A DNA stretch of 64,000 nt from Platerodrilus igneus (lineage: Eukaryota; Arthropoda; Insecta; Coleoptera; Lycidae). The translations under genes and the position numbers were made by a program. Of the stretch, positions 20,840-31,972 are shown in pieces. Within the stretch, counting starts at the first letter, position 1, and each line of letters starts with the position of its first letter. Under the pieces are notes generated by a model that saw only the letters and a list, made by a program, of their open reading frames with translations, searched no databases and was not told where the DNA came from. The stretch covers positions 2,989,884 to 3,053,883 of the forward strand of contig JARFIW010001176.1 in assembly GCA_036346225.1 (NCBI GenBank). Direction: 5' to 3'.

Positions 20840-23800
20840 GTACTTCCATTGATTTCTATTGTGAGCTAGCCTATACATTTCCCTGAAATTCTCACAACCT
20901 ACATCTTTCACTATCTGTGTGCAGTAGTCTAACCTAGGTCTACTTCTACTTCTCTTTTTTTATCTCGACTTCCAATATATTCCGCACTATTCCCTCGTGT
21001 TTTAGTATGTGGCCTATCATCCTCTCTCCTATTTTTTACTGTTTTCCACATAGTTCTTTCTTCCCCTACCGTTTCTAGTACCTTTTTGTTCTTAACTTTG
21101 TCTGTCCTTGATATCTTCATCATACGTCTGTAGCATCACATTTCAAAGGCTTCTACCTTTTTTTTGTCCGCTTCTCCTACTGTTCAGGCTTCACAGCCAT
21201 ACAGTGCTGTGCTCCAAACATATGTTTTATGCAATCCTATCCTTGTTTCTTTTTATGTTTGTGGTCTTTGAGCACAGGCGTCGCCGTGGATCAATGTAGT
21301 AAGCGTAAGACTACGGATCCCAAGGTCCTGGGTTCAAATCCCGATACGGCCGACTGCTTGAAAAATGATAGGTGAGCATTTTTCACAAAAATTACGCCCT
21401 CGTTCGGATGAGAGGTTAAATGGAGGTCCCGTGTGTGAGTGTTGTCATGCACGTTAAAGATCCCTACCTTGCCTGAAATGGCAAGGGTTCGGCAAAATTC
21501 TAAATTTCCAGGCAACAAAAAACTCGCCTCCTGGCCAATGTAGTACCTTCTGGTGGAGCATTGGAAATATAAATGCACGGTCTTTGAGCACAGTAGTTGC
21601 TTTTTCTTGTTAAACGTAGCTGATTTTTGTTTTATACCTTTTGTGCTTTTTCCATTTGACTTCCTAGGTAGCAGAAATCCTTAACCTCTTGTAAGTTCTC
21701 GTTACCTATTTGCATTCTTGTTTTTGATTTATTTTCCCCTCTTTTGCATATTAGTACTTTAGTTTTATTTTTGTTAATTTTTGTACCATTTCCCTCCGTT
21801 AGAACTGTTTCCATTTCATAAAGAGCAATTTCTAACTCTTCCTAGCTAGATGCTAATATCGCTATATCATCTGCAAATCTAAGCATATCAATCTTTTGTC
21901 CCTGCATATTAATTCCAAAAATCTTCCTGCATTTGACAGTATTCATTGTCTCTTCTATGTACAAGTTAAAAATTAATGGGGATAAGGCAGATCCCTGTCT
22001 CACTCGTTTCCTTATATTTACTTCTCTACTTTCTTGCTTTAATTCTATTACTGCTGTTTTGTTCTTCGTATAAACTATGTACTATTCGTCTATCCCTATA
22101 ATACATTCCAATCTTTTTGAGTATTTCGAACATTTTATTCCATTTTACATTGTCGAACGCTTTTTCCAGATCTACAAACCCTATATATACGCATTCCCCC
22201 TTCTCTATTGTTTTCTCCATTATCACCCTCAGAGCTAAAATAGCCTCCAGTGTTCCCCTGATTCGCCTAAACCCAAATTGAAAATTTTCACATCTATCCG
22301 CGCGTCTATTTTTTGGTATAGTTACTATGATGTTACGTTTGAAATCTTTGGGTATCTCGCCTGTCTCATACATATGGCTTACAAGTCGGAAGCGACGTTC
22401 TGTTACTGCTTGTCCAACGGCTTTTAGAGTTTCTGCTTGCACCTTATCTGTACCCGGTGCCTTACCATTTTTCAGACTCTTTAATGCTAATTCAAACTCA
22501 TCTCTAAGCATAGGCTATTGCAGTTCATCCTTTTCAATGTCTGATTCCTGCTCTAATACTGTTAATTCCTCTCCTGAATATAAATTCCCTATATCTTCTT
22601 GCCATCTATCAACTTTCTCGACATTTTCTATAATGACGTTTCATCCCGCATCCCTTATATTTTTGCTATATGGTTTTATGTCCCTAAACTTCATTCTAAT
22701 TAATTTGTATGCATCGTCTGTCTTTCCTATTTCCATCTTAGTTTGTTCCTTGTTGCACTTTTCATCAATTCAATGTTCTTTAGTTTTCCTGCATATGCGA
22801 ATAATTTCCCATTTTAAGGCTTTGTATCTCTGTTTTCCTATTTTGTCTGATCTATTTTACTATTTTTGTCTTTCTTCTATTGGTTTCCTATTTTCTTTTT
22901 GTGAATATACCCCAGAATATCTCTGGCCGCCATGTCTATGCTGGATTTAATGTTATTCCATTCTGTTTCTACTTCTTTAGTATCAAAAATTTTTCCGTAA
23001 TCTTTCAGCCATTCATTTGCCTTTTTTTCAAATCTTTCGTAGATAACTTTATATTTTAGCTTCTCAAAGTCAAAGTGCCTTTTTCCGTTCCTCTTTTTCA
23101 GATTTTTAAATTTAAGTGCGGCCTCTATAATTACGATGTTGTGGTCAGTATCTATATCTGCTTCTTGGTAGCTTCTACAGTCTTTTGCTTTATTTTTACA
23201 CCGTTGTCAAACAATAATGTAATCTATTTGGTATCTTCCTATATCACCAGGCATCTTCCACGTGTATCCTCTTCTAGCATGATGTTGAAATAATGTATTT
23301 GTGATTATTAAGTTGTTCTTGTCGCAAAATACTACCAGCCTATTTCCTCTATCATTTTTCGCGCCTAAACCAGATAAACCTACTATCGCTCCTTCTCTAC
23401 CCTCACCTACCACTGCATTAAAATCCCCTGTAATTATTAAATTTACATGTCTTTTTACGTATCTTAGTATGTCTTCGATATCTTTGTAGATCGCCTCTAC
23501 CTCTTCGTCACTGTAGCTAGAGGTGGGCATGTATATTTGTATTATTATTGTATTTACCGGCTTAGATTCAAATCTAACCATGGGTACTCTTTCGTTCTTT
23601 TGTAAGTAGTTTTCTACAGGTCGTCCTATCTTTTGTCGCATAACTATGCCCACCCCGAGTTTCCTTTCTCTGATCCTGTATGAAAATCCCCCGTCTCTGG
23701 TCAGCAGACTTTGCTGATTCCTACTATGTCTAGTGCTAACCTATCCATTTCGAGTTTCAGGTTCTCTAGCTTACCTACTTGTTTCGTACTTCTGACATTC
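20840..23800 (-). pseudogene. RTE-like LINE ORF (endonuclease + reverse transcriptase), copy A, broken
   Basis: The endonuclease lies near 23207-23653 and upstream: FESKPVNTIIIQIYMPTSS, then NLIITGDFNAVVGEGREGA, and DIGRYQIDYIIV. The RT N-terminal part is at 22026-22511 (NGKAPGTDKVQAETLKA, IVTIPKN, then ALRVIMEKTIEKG and FVDLEKAFDNVKW). The FADDIAILAS catalytic motif is near 21850-21880, and the C-terminal region with CYLGSQ follows near 21650-21690. Compared with copy B (56644-57282) about 40 codons are missing between ADRCENF and QFGFRR near 22276, which removes RT core sequence. Several frameshifts and stops also occur, and a SINE interrupts the C-terminal part. Confidence 0.85.
21278..21578 (+). 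mobile_element. tRNA-derived SINE, copy 3, inserted in the LINE
   Basis: This 301-bp SINE is flanked by a perfect 15-bp TSD GGTCTTTGAGCACAG (21263-21277 and 21579-21593). Its head carries a B-box-like GGTTCAAATCCCGA near 21332-21345 and a degenerate A box near 21285-21296. The body and tail match copies 1 and 2 (GATCCCTACCTTGCC, GGCCAATGTAGTACCTTCTG). It lies opposite to the host LINE. The long perfect TSD shows a LINE-mediated insertion and makes this the youngest event in this block. Confidence 0.9.
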
Positions 23801-24247
23801 CACGCTCCGACTCGCAGAATGTTCACGGATCTTTTCTATTTTTTCGGATCACATCCCCCGAAGTAGTTCCCTCCCTGAGATCCGAATGGGGGACTATTTT
23901 ACCTCCTGAACTTTGTACCCTAGAGGATGCCATCGTGTTTAACAATTTCTGTACGCAGTGTACTTGGGAGGTAATGTGGTGGTTTCCAGTTGCCTTCCAT
24001 ATCGCAGTAGTGTGTCTTAGAATGTCATACCGACCCCTATGGTCTCTGCCACCCTAAGTACCGAAAAAGCTGCTGCCCTCTTTCGGGCACCTGTCTTAGT
24101 CTGGTTCCTCACTAAAGACCCCACTAATTTGGTTAAACCTATAGTTCGGCTCTTTAGCTCATTGAAACGCGCAAGCCATTCTACCTGTTCTAGCATGTTA
24201 GAACGTCGTCAAGGTGCAGGTCCGTTCAGAAAGAAAAAGATATTCAT

Positions 24248-25782
24248 ACGAAATATTTATTACAACGGTAAAACTGACTTCCTTCTGCGTTCACAATAAA
24301 AATTACAACAGGGTAGAAAAAATTTCAAAACTTCTTTTCTCATATTGTTTCAATAAATGTAAACATCACAATTTCAGCTTAATATTTAGAAAGAATAGCA
24401 GAAAAGATACTTGAAGCTTCACGTGCGTTGGATTAATGCGTCACAAGTTTATTACAAAACAGTATTGTTGAATTCACAGTCGGTTACCACAGAAAGGTTA
24501 AATCTACCTATCGAGAAGAGAAGGTGAGGTATACGACACCTTTATTAATATCTTCAAACGCATTACTGTTGCTTATAAAATGTTTCTCTCAGTTATCAGA
24601 TTATTTCAGGGTCTTGAGATAAATTTAATTTTTTTTGTGGCTTTTATGATGTTCGAGTATTGGTAAATTTATTATGCCTAAAAGCAACTGCAAATAACCG
24701 TTAACAATCTGCTCAAAATCGCCCGTAATTTACTAGTTATAGTTTTGTTTACGCTTGAGCACTACAAAATTTGGAAGCTGTTTATTAAACTTTAAATTTG
24801 TGCCGTAATAACAAACGCGCATTTATATCTAGACGTTTTGCAGAAACTGAAAGCGTTCCTTGCCGTAGAATATGTCAGGAATCTATCATAAAGGCATTTC
24901 AGGCAGCTTTATCTTTAATGTAAACGTCTTTTCCTTTATACATCCGTTTATAACCGACTTGCGTCATTCAACCATACCATTATTGATTACCGTGAGTTTT
25001 ACCCATTGAAAGCTTCTTTTTAAATTCGAAAGTGATGTGTATATTTTCTCTCTGGTATTTATTTTTAATTCTATAAAATAGATTTTAAAAAGATACTAAA
25101 AGCTTAAATTTTCTGGCCTTTATATATTTAGAGTGACACTTCTTTACTAGATCCAACGTTTTTAAAGGCTCTTTTTATTGCAGGAAAACAGTGAATGACA
25201 TTTCTGATGAAGAATGCTTGTTGATTTAAGTAATAAGGTTGCAAAAACGTTGGAGACGAAAAAGGAGAAGAGCGGCTGAAGTAAATAAACGTTTAAGTAG
25301 CGGTTATTATGTAAAGATATTTCGTTTCCATAGATGGGTGAAAAGCAATACGTACGTAGGTCATTATCGTACATTTGCATAGCTCTTCTGGAAAAAGAAC
25401 ATGGACAAAATTACTTCATCAAAATATCGAATAGCGAAATTCTACGAAACTTTTTATAACCACATGTTCGTTTGAATAACAGATTTATAAATCGTGGTTG
25501 AATGACAAATTCATTATACCTATCTCCGAAGTTTTTATAGCCCAGTGGATATATTTACATTCTTTGTGAGAGAAATGAAATTTTATTCGCTGTTAAGAAT
25601 TTCAATACCATATAGCAATGATATATAATTTGTAGTTTTTTAGATTATGGGGCACCAAAGGTATTTTTCGTAATCTTTCTTGGGTAGATGATTCGGAGGT
25701 TATCGACGATTCACTTTGCTGTGTCATCAAAGCCTTTAACCCTTCAGAACAGGACATCTGTAGTGGATCCTAAAATGCCATT
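24248..25782. other. No gene recognised (1.5 kb)
   Basis: A+T-rich with no recognisable protein or repeat. A basic stretch on the plus strand near 25230-25330 (RLQKRWRRKRRRAAEVNKRL in one frame) vaguely recalls DNA-transposase N-termini but is too short to name. Confidence 0.5.
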
Positions 25783-25786
25783 AGCC

Positions 25787-26012
25787 TATCACGGTTTCCC
25801 TCGTTTCTTACTATTGGGCAATTGTTTAATATAACGTATAATTACGCGGCAAATTACGCACTATTTGTATCAAACACCAAATACCTTAAAAGTGATACAA
25901 TCGTCAAAGTTTAAGCACAATATAAATAAAACGGGTACTCACTCGTATTTCTTAACATTTCAGGATCCTTGTTGTTTTTGTGTGGATAGGGTACGCCATA
26001 AACACACAAGAA
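25787..26012 (-). repeat. 3' LTR (partial) of the minus-strand Gypsy element
   Basis: It matches 31295-31518 as a direct repeat (ATAACGTATAATTACGCGGC, GTGATACAAT, AAAACGGGTACTCACTCGTA). Beyond 26012 the similarity stops: the 5' LTR continues TGTTGACACC while this copy reads AAACACACAAG, so the U3-side part has been lost or replaced. Confidence 0.8.
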
Positions 26013-26724
26013 TGCTTAACTATAAGCAGTTAAATACAACCATACTGTCCCAATATGCAAAAAACAACCGAGAATTCGATAAGATATCAATAAAAAGCGA
26101 TAGCACCTCACCACAAGTTCAATAAAAAAAAAAAATTGTATGTTCTGATGACTTAGTAGGAAAAACAAGTAATGATATAGGATATAGTGAGCGTCTGCAA
26201 TAGTTCAGAAAAAAAACGCATGGAATAGAACTCCTAGTTTTTGGCATCTGCAAATATGAATTATTTCTTACAAGGGTATAGGCCGTGTCTCCTATGTGAT
26301 TCCAAAGAAAAAACCATCCGCTCAACATCAGCTAAAACCAATCATAAAAATTCAATGAGTTATTGCAACCAATCACCACGAAATTAAACAACGTAAGATA
26401 AATGCTAAAAGCAAAATAATATGGTAGAGAAGAGGTACCAAGATTAATTAAGTGAAGCGACAAAGTTATATTAGATAATCTAGATAACAAACAGATATAT
26501 GACTAGCAATAAATTCAAGGGACATTTAACGGCCAGCAAAAAGATAGCTAATTTAAGGTAAATAAGCCAAAAGTGTAGATGGTGAATGTTGTATAAGAAA
26601 TGGATAAATAAAGTTAACTAATTCATAGCAGGGACAAAAACATTAGGTAAACCGTTAAAGAAATGAAACGTGAAAATTAATTAGCATTCGGGTCAGCAGA
26701 GAATGGTTTAAGGTATTTGATATG

Positions 26725-27263
26725 TCACCTTCCTTGACGTTTTCCTTCAGTGTCTTGGAGTTGATAGATAAGTGGACTAATAACACGAATGACCTTACAT
26801 AAAATGAATTTTGGGGCTAATTTCGAAGAGAAATTTTTTGTATTCGAAAAGACTCCGACTTGAAACACAAAAAGAAGTTTTTGGACGTGAGGATAACTCA
26901 AGAGAGATCTGATAAAATGCTTGTCTAAGATCGATAGATGAGATAAATTTAGCATTTCGAAGCCGACTTAGAATAGAATCAGTACGATGTAAGGGATAGG
27001 CATAGGCTACAGTTACAGAGTTAAGCTTTCTACCGTCAAAGCAAACACGCCATTTATCATTTTTCTTATGGACTAATAACACGGGAGACATCCATGGCGA
27101 ATTTGAGAGATAACACCAGATTCGAGCATTTTATCTATTTCGGAATGCAAATGTTTTGTAATGCAGGCGATAAGAGATATTACCGTTGCTTAAAAGGAAC
27201 AGCATCACCCGTAGAGATAATATGTGTTGCGGAAGTAACTCAACCAAGTTCAGAGGTATTTCG
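26725..27263 (-). pseudogene. pol: Gypsy pol remnant: RT N-terminal part joined to integrase C-terminus
   Basis: From 27263 downward the frame reads HIISTGDAVPFKQR (RT entry), then a HSEIDKMLESGVI-like block, VLLVHKKNDKWRVCFDGRKL, and SIDLRQAFYQI containing the first catalytic Asp. It reaches FEYKKF and then, near 26830, switches to SSKLAPKFILCKVIRVISPL and YQLQDTEGKRQGR, which is the GPY/F-type end of an integrase. Everything between (YxDD motif, thumb, RNase H, integrase zinc and DDE core) is deleted. The remnant cannot encode a working enzyme. Confidence 0.82.
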
Positions 27264-27265
27264 AC

Positions 27266-27565
27266 TTACACACGATTATCACCATCTAATCTCGCAACCC
27301 TTCCAGCGAACTCTCTAAAGGCTGTCCAGAACGCCTTCTGGTTAGCCACTTCCCCGACTCCCTCTAGGCTATTTGGCCATTCTAGACCTACGATAGCTAA
27401 TTTCGTATCAGCCAACCCTCGATTTGCCGCTTCAAGCGGGCAGTCGAAAAGCACGTGCTCTGCGCTTTCCGCGCCCTCACCGCATTCACAGCGGTCGTTG
27501 TTGGTTAACCCGAACCTATGTAAATACGCTTTCAGGGCGCCGTGCCCTGCTATCAACTGAACCAT
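27266..27565 (-). pseudogene. LINE C-terminal Cys/His domain
   Basis: An open 99-codon segment contains LIAGHGALKAYLHRFGL and CECGEGAESAEHVLFDC, the CxC...H...C zinc-like signature that closes the ORF2 of R1/LOA-type LINEs. The stop codon is at the junction with the Gypsy element. The domain is thought to bind nucleic acid. Confidence 0.8.
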
Positions 27566-27804
27566 TTTATGATCGAGTTTTTTACTTCGATCTTGCCTCT
27601 AGCTTCTAAGCTCGATATGAACTTGTGGGTCCACCTGCCCGTGGCAGTGTTGTGCCACGTCTCTTCCCATTGTCGGATTGACTCTTCACGCAGCTTTCTT
27701 TTAATCAAAGACTTCGGTATCGACGAATGTGATATTCGAAAGTCTCCCGTCGCGGCCTCTTTAACTAATTCATCAGCTCTATCGTTTCCTACGTTACTAT
27801 TGTG

Positions 27805-28428
27805 CTACCTAACCCAACAGAACTTTAAATGTCGAAACTCAAGCGCCGTACGCGCTATCCTCAAGACGTCCGCTTGAAGGTCTGTCGAGGTGTTCATGTT
27901 TGTTAAAGCCGTCAGCGCCGATTTACTATCACTGATTATATAATACTCGTCTCTGCCCGTATGGTTTATTACGTAATCGATAGCCTCTCGTATGGCTACC
28001 AATTCGCACTGGAAAATTGTGCTCCAGTTTGCAAGTTTGGCTTGAAACTGAAACACCTCCCTTTCCTGCCTATACACGACAAACGCCGCGCCTGCTTGCC
28101 CATTGTCCATACATGAATCGTCCGTATAAATTCTTATACTCATCGCGTCCTCATCACCTTCGACAAACTCGATTCTTCTAATATCAGCCGGGTGTCCCAA
28201 CTCAGATACAACGATCTTTCTTGCAATTTCCCTATTACCAAGATTAAGATTTTCGACAATTTTGCGCTCTTTTCCTATATTTATTAATCGCCTATCTCTA
28301 ATCACCCTAACGACATATTCGATAGGGAGAGTCCTACTGATCACCAGAACCGCCTCCGTGGAGGTGGTCCTGTACGCCCTCGCCGCTTTTACCGCAGTTA
28401 TGCGTTGTACACTCGTCAATTGACGCAC
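27805..28428 (-). pseudogene. LINE RNase H domain
   Basis: This 207-codon open segment carries the RNase H acidic residues: Asp in RIYTDDSCMDNGQAGAA, Glu in FQCELVAIREAID and Asp in YIISDSKSAL. It follows the RT and precedes the C-terminal Cys/His motif. RNase H removes the RNA strand after cDNA synthesis and is found in the I, R1 and LOA groups of LINEs. The segment ends near the HLKFCWVR motif, where the frame is lost before the C-terminal part at 27266-27565. Confidence 0.85.
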
Positions 28429-28608
28429 CTCCCTGACTTTACAACCTTCTGCTCATACAGAAGCTGCGTGCAACACTGCCGGCTCAATTCCTCCGGCATA
28501 AACCGTCCTCAGCGATTCGCCCTTGAAACCCCACTTTATTTTAGCCGCCGCCGTCATTTTATTTGATATTTCGCCGCCCTTACTTTTTACGTATTGTACG
28601 TGCGCTTT

Positions 28609-29760
28609 TCAATTTAATTTATCGTCGATCTTGACGCCGAGGTAGGTAATACAATCTTTAAACGGGATTTTCTCCCCTCCTAGCTCTAGCCTAAGAGGGC
28701 TCTGTCCTGGTTTCGTGCCGAAATAAAGCGCCTCTGACTTCGCCGTGTTAAATTTTAATTTTACCGTCTGCGAACATTTGTGTAATTTATTAAGCGCCTC
28801 GTTCGGTTTTGTGCGCATATCCATTAACAATCTCGATCTTACAATTAAAAGCGTGTCATCCGCAAACCCAATGATTGAGCATCCTGCTGGCAACTTGACC
28901 CTAAAGATGCTCTCATACATCAACTTCCAAAATGTGGGACCAGAACATGACTCCTGCGGGCATCCCCTTTCCACCTCATGCGACAGAACTTCACCCGGAA
29001 TTTCAACCTGTGCCAATCGCCCCGAGAAATAACTCTTGACCAAAGACATCAAATTTCGCGGACAACCCCTACGATCTAACTCGCAAACGATTAATGGCCA
29101 TCAGGCAGCATCAAATGCTCCTGAAATGTTCAAAGCAACAACGACACAGTACTCTTTAGCATCTCTCGCTTGCTTAATTCCCCCGACAACGAACTCTAAC
29201 GCGTCGATAGTCGACTTGCCCTCCATGAAACCAAACTGTCGGTTATTAAAACCGCACTAGGTGCTCAACACGCGTAGTCATAACGCGATCTAAAACTTTC
29301 CCCAGCACCAGTAGCAAGCTAATTGGACGATAGCTGCTCGGATCTGACGCATCCGCCTTTTTTAGGTTTGGGTATATATTTCGCGTCCTGGATTTTTTAG
29401 CAACGCGGAAAAACGCCCCTTTCTAAACAAAGATTAAACAACCCGACAAAGACACGGGGCTAACAGGCACGCCTCCAGAGCTGCGTCTGAAGTGATTCCA
29501 TCATGCCTCGGTGCCTTCTTAGGGTTCATCCTCCTAAGAGCCCTGACGACCTCGTAAACTAGGATTGCCTTATCGGCACCTGTTCCTTGCGCCTCTGCAG
29601 CTTCCCGACGTACTAAATCGTGCGACCCTTGATCCCCCTCGGGATTATCCGATAGGAATGATTTCTCTAGTAATTATTTCGCCGTGGTTTTAAAACCTTC
29701 CGTGTATTCGCCATTTGTTTTCTTTATATTACTGAGCGCGATTTTTTGTTGTTTTTCTCT
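28609..29760 (-). pseudogene. R1/LOA-like LINE reverse transcriptase, broken
   Basis: Blocks in order on the minus strand: ALRRMNPKKAPRHDGITSDA near 29475-29540, SSYRPISLLLVLGKVLDRVM near 29270-29340, an IGFADDTLLIVRSRLL catalytic block near 28830-28880, AKSEALYFG near 28720-28750 and CITYLGVKIDDKLN ending at 28609. The stretch 28609-29052 is open. Upstream of it stops and frameshifts occur (for example near 29240). RRMNPKKAP and RPISLLLVLGK are characteristic of R1/LOA/I-group LINEs, which prime synthesis at nicked chromosomal DNA. Confidence 0.8.
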
Positions 29761-29799
29761 AATTACGCGGTATGCGGTTCCCCAGGGTTTTTCCTCTGA

Positions 29800-30999
29800 G
29801 TTTCGCGTGCAGAATTATAGGTATTGTTACGACCACAGCTATAACAAAAAGATTTTTTGGATATGTACACACATTATAGGTATGTCCACTTTTCTTACAA
29901 TTCCAACAGGTAAGCGAGTTAGTTGAAGGGGAAGCAGGAAGAGTAATAATAGATACCTTACGAGAGGGTTCAGACTGACATGCTAGGTCTGGTTCTAATA
30001 AGCCAGATTGTTTTTCTGGGGGAGGGCGGTATTTATCTACACGTAATTTCACTTTTTGAAGCGAGCGACATAAATCTTTAAACTGAGGTAAAGAAGAGAT
30101 ATGTTGTAAAGCTAAACGTTCGGAAAAATGTGAGTTTAAGTTTCTAAGAAGTTGGTCAATAATTTCGGGTTCGGGAGGTTTTTTATCTAATCTGCTGTAT
30201 AAAGCTTCCATTGAGGTAATGAAAAAGATTACACTTTCGTTAAGTCCCTGGGTACGATTTTTTATTTCATTCCCCAAGATCAGTTATATAACCATGAGGT
30301 AAGAAATCGCGTTTTAAACACGTAACTAGTTCTTCCCAGGTAGAAATCTAGTTTCGTATATTTCTATACCAAATCAAGGCAGAGCCCGAAAATAATTCGC
30401 CCGCTGAAAATCTTCGTCTGTACAATTACGAGAAATTTTAAAATCATTTACTCTATCTAAAAATGACATTAAAGAAATTTGGGTGTCAAAGCCCTGAAAA
30501 GATATACCCCATTTCTATACTGGTATCGATTTCGCAGACGGTATAGATGGTTGGGAAATTGTTAAATTGGAAAGGACGGTAAGCAAATTCCCATCTAAAT
30601 CTAAGTTAAGTTTTTCGAGACGATCCCTTCAAGTAAGACAACGTCAGATAAGAAAGTTTGCTTGGTTTCGTTAGCTTGTTTATCTTTAAGAAACGATAAT
30701 AAATCTATACCCTGTTTTAAGTGCATTATACACGATGCAATACGTTTAAGCTCTATATCGATCGGTCCTGTATCGGTTTTATGAAGTATATTGTTAATAT
30801 TGTCTAAACATTGTTTAATCTCAAAGGAATTTTGTGATATATTGGACACTATCATACGAGGAATTTGTTGACTGTTGGCTTCTTCGGCTAATATGGCTTT
30901 TAACTGCAATCGCCTATCATTTTGGTTTGTTGCCGGTTGAATACTACGCGATTCCAGCTCAAAGATTGTTTCAAAAGATTTAAGGTGTGCTGGATTCAT
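29800..30999 (-). pseudogene. gag: Gypsy gag, broken
   Basis: Two open segments belong to it. 30999-30601 (132 codons) is a helical N-terminal part starting MNPAHLKSFETIFELESRSI, the likely true start because it is the first ATG after the leader. 30277-29759 is a capsid-like part (TQGLNESVIFFITSMEALYS, RNLNSHFSERLALQHI) followed by a nucleocapsid zinc knuckle CWNCKKSGHTYNVC and a second Cys-rich remnant. Between them (30278-30600) stops break the frame. The protein would form the particle core. The LINE begins just after the nucleocapsid. Confidence 0.75.
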
Positions 31000-31283
31000 T
31001 GTACTATTGTGTTTTAGAAAGTAGGTATACCAAGATAAATTTTCAGGGAATTAACGATAGTTGTGTTTAAGGGACAAAATGTTTTTAAGAAAGAATCCGT
31101 ACACTATAGTTAATTATATAGATTGCATTTTCTTCCCAAAAACCACTAAAAATTAAAAGATTTTATTTTTTATTACAATACCTGAGTAAAAAAAATTTTC
31201 TAAAAAAACAATTTTTAAAGCTATTTCTTACAAGTTAAAATAGAGGTTAATTATGGACGAAGTTAATATCAACAACACATGTA

Positions 31284-31293
31284 CTGGGCGCCA
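31284..31293 (-). promoter_or_regulatory. Primer binding site of the minus-strand Gypsy element
   Basis: TGGCGCCCAG on the minus strand, immediately inside the 5' LTR, has the 3'-CCA-complementary form of a tRNA-Lys primer site and resembles the 17-base match at 2824-2840. Bases after the tenth diverge. Confidence 0.6.
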
Positions 31294-31294
31294 T

Positions 31295-31833
31295 TATCAA
31301 GGTTTTCCGCATTTCTTACTATTGCGCAATTGTTTAATATAACGTATAATTACGCGGCAAATTACGCGCCATTTGTATCAAATACCGAACACCTTTAAAA
31401 GTGATACAATGGTCAAAGTTTGAGGACAAAATAAATAAAACGGGTACTCACTCGTATTTTTTAACATCTCAGGATTCTTGTTGTTTTTGTGTGAGTAGGC
31501 TACGCCATTGTTGACACCAAATTTTATCCGTCCATCCTCTATGCTCGTTCGTAGGTGGGACGAGAAGGAACAACCAGGTATAAGGAACACAAAGATAAGG
31601 TAGAAGGAAACCTACATCCTAAAAAGAGAAAAAACACGCGCAACACCGGTAGATGTTCTGGGCTTTAGGTCTCGTAGCTTAATGACGTCTCATCACACCA
31701 CGCGCACTTGCGCCATTCCCTCCGCGCAGGCGCGACTCGGGGACGACAGAAATTAACCAGTTTATTTATAAATATTCGCGAGAATTTATTTACATATTTA
31801 ACAATGTACATTGTCAAATTTTGGCATGTAACA
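31295..31833 (-). repeat. 5' LTR of the minus-strand Gypsy element
   Basis: About 539 bp, starting TGTTACATGCCAAAATTTGAC and ending CCTTGATA on the minus strand. Solo or nested relatives of it lie at 1615-2821, 1846-2522 and 54830-55625. Only its U5-side half is matched by the 3' LTR. Confidence 0.8.
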
Positions 31834-31972
31834 AGCCTTATGCCATTTAACGTACTGATTATGAAGTAAATTTTGGTCCCTACAAAGGTTACTGGCCTTA
31901 ATTTAATGACCTAGCTAAATATTATGTCTGTTTTATACTAAAAATACAACTTGTAGAGCCAACTGGCTAAAA

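Larger units (their letters stand above)
19717..24235 (-). mobile_element. RTE-like LINE (family 1), full-length copy A
   Basis: The element is flanked by a perfect 12-bp TSD AAAGATATTCAT (19705-19716 and 24236-24247). Read on the minus strand it starts near TTCTGAACGGACCTGCACC, as do the copies at 53218 and 54011. A ~440-bp 5' region is followed by an apurinic endonuclease, RT and C-terminal region, and then a long 3' region containing a second, degenerate copy of the C-terminal coding segment. It ends in an ATGATGATAATG-type tail. A SINE (21278-21578) is inserted. Length without the SINE and its duplication is about 4.2 kb. The RTE assignment rests on layout and motif similarity and is tentative at clade level. 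Confidence 0.88.
27264..29820 (-). mobile_element. R1/LOA-like LINE with RNase H, inserted in the Gypsy element
   Basis: On the minus strand it begins with an NPWGTAYRVIREKQQK segment near 29805, typical of the region before R1-type RTs, and ends at a stop codon near 27264 directly abutting the Gypsy RT entry sequence. No endonuclease or gag-like ORF1 is present, so the copy is 5'-truncated. No poly(A) or simple-repeat tail separates the stop from the host element. I found no clear TSD. Confidence 0.8.
25787..31833 (-). mobile_element. Gypsy-type LTR retrotransposon, internally deleted, with nested LINE
   Basis: The element is flanked by a perfect 4-bp TSD AGCC (25783-25786 and 31834-31837). 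On the minus strand the order is 5' LTR (31833-31295), tRNA-Lys-type primer site (TGGCGCCCAG, 31293-31284), gag (30999-29820), a LINE (29820-27264), then a pol fragment fused by deletion (27263-26725), ~700 bp of unassigned sequence, and a partial 3' LTR (about 26012-25787). Protease, most of RT, RNase H and the integrase core are missing. No env is recognisable. Confidence 0.85.

Noticed and set aside
22327..23489. Plus-strand frames over 22.3-23.5 kb
   Set aside because: They are the antisense of the LINE RT and endonuclease, whose conserved motifs read on the minus strand.
25160..25480. PIF/Harbinger-like N-terminus (basic RRKRRR stretch)
   Set aside because: Too short, no DDE motifs nearby and no inverted repeats.
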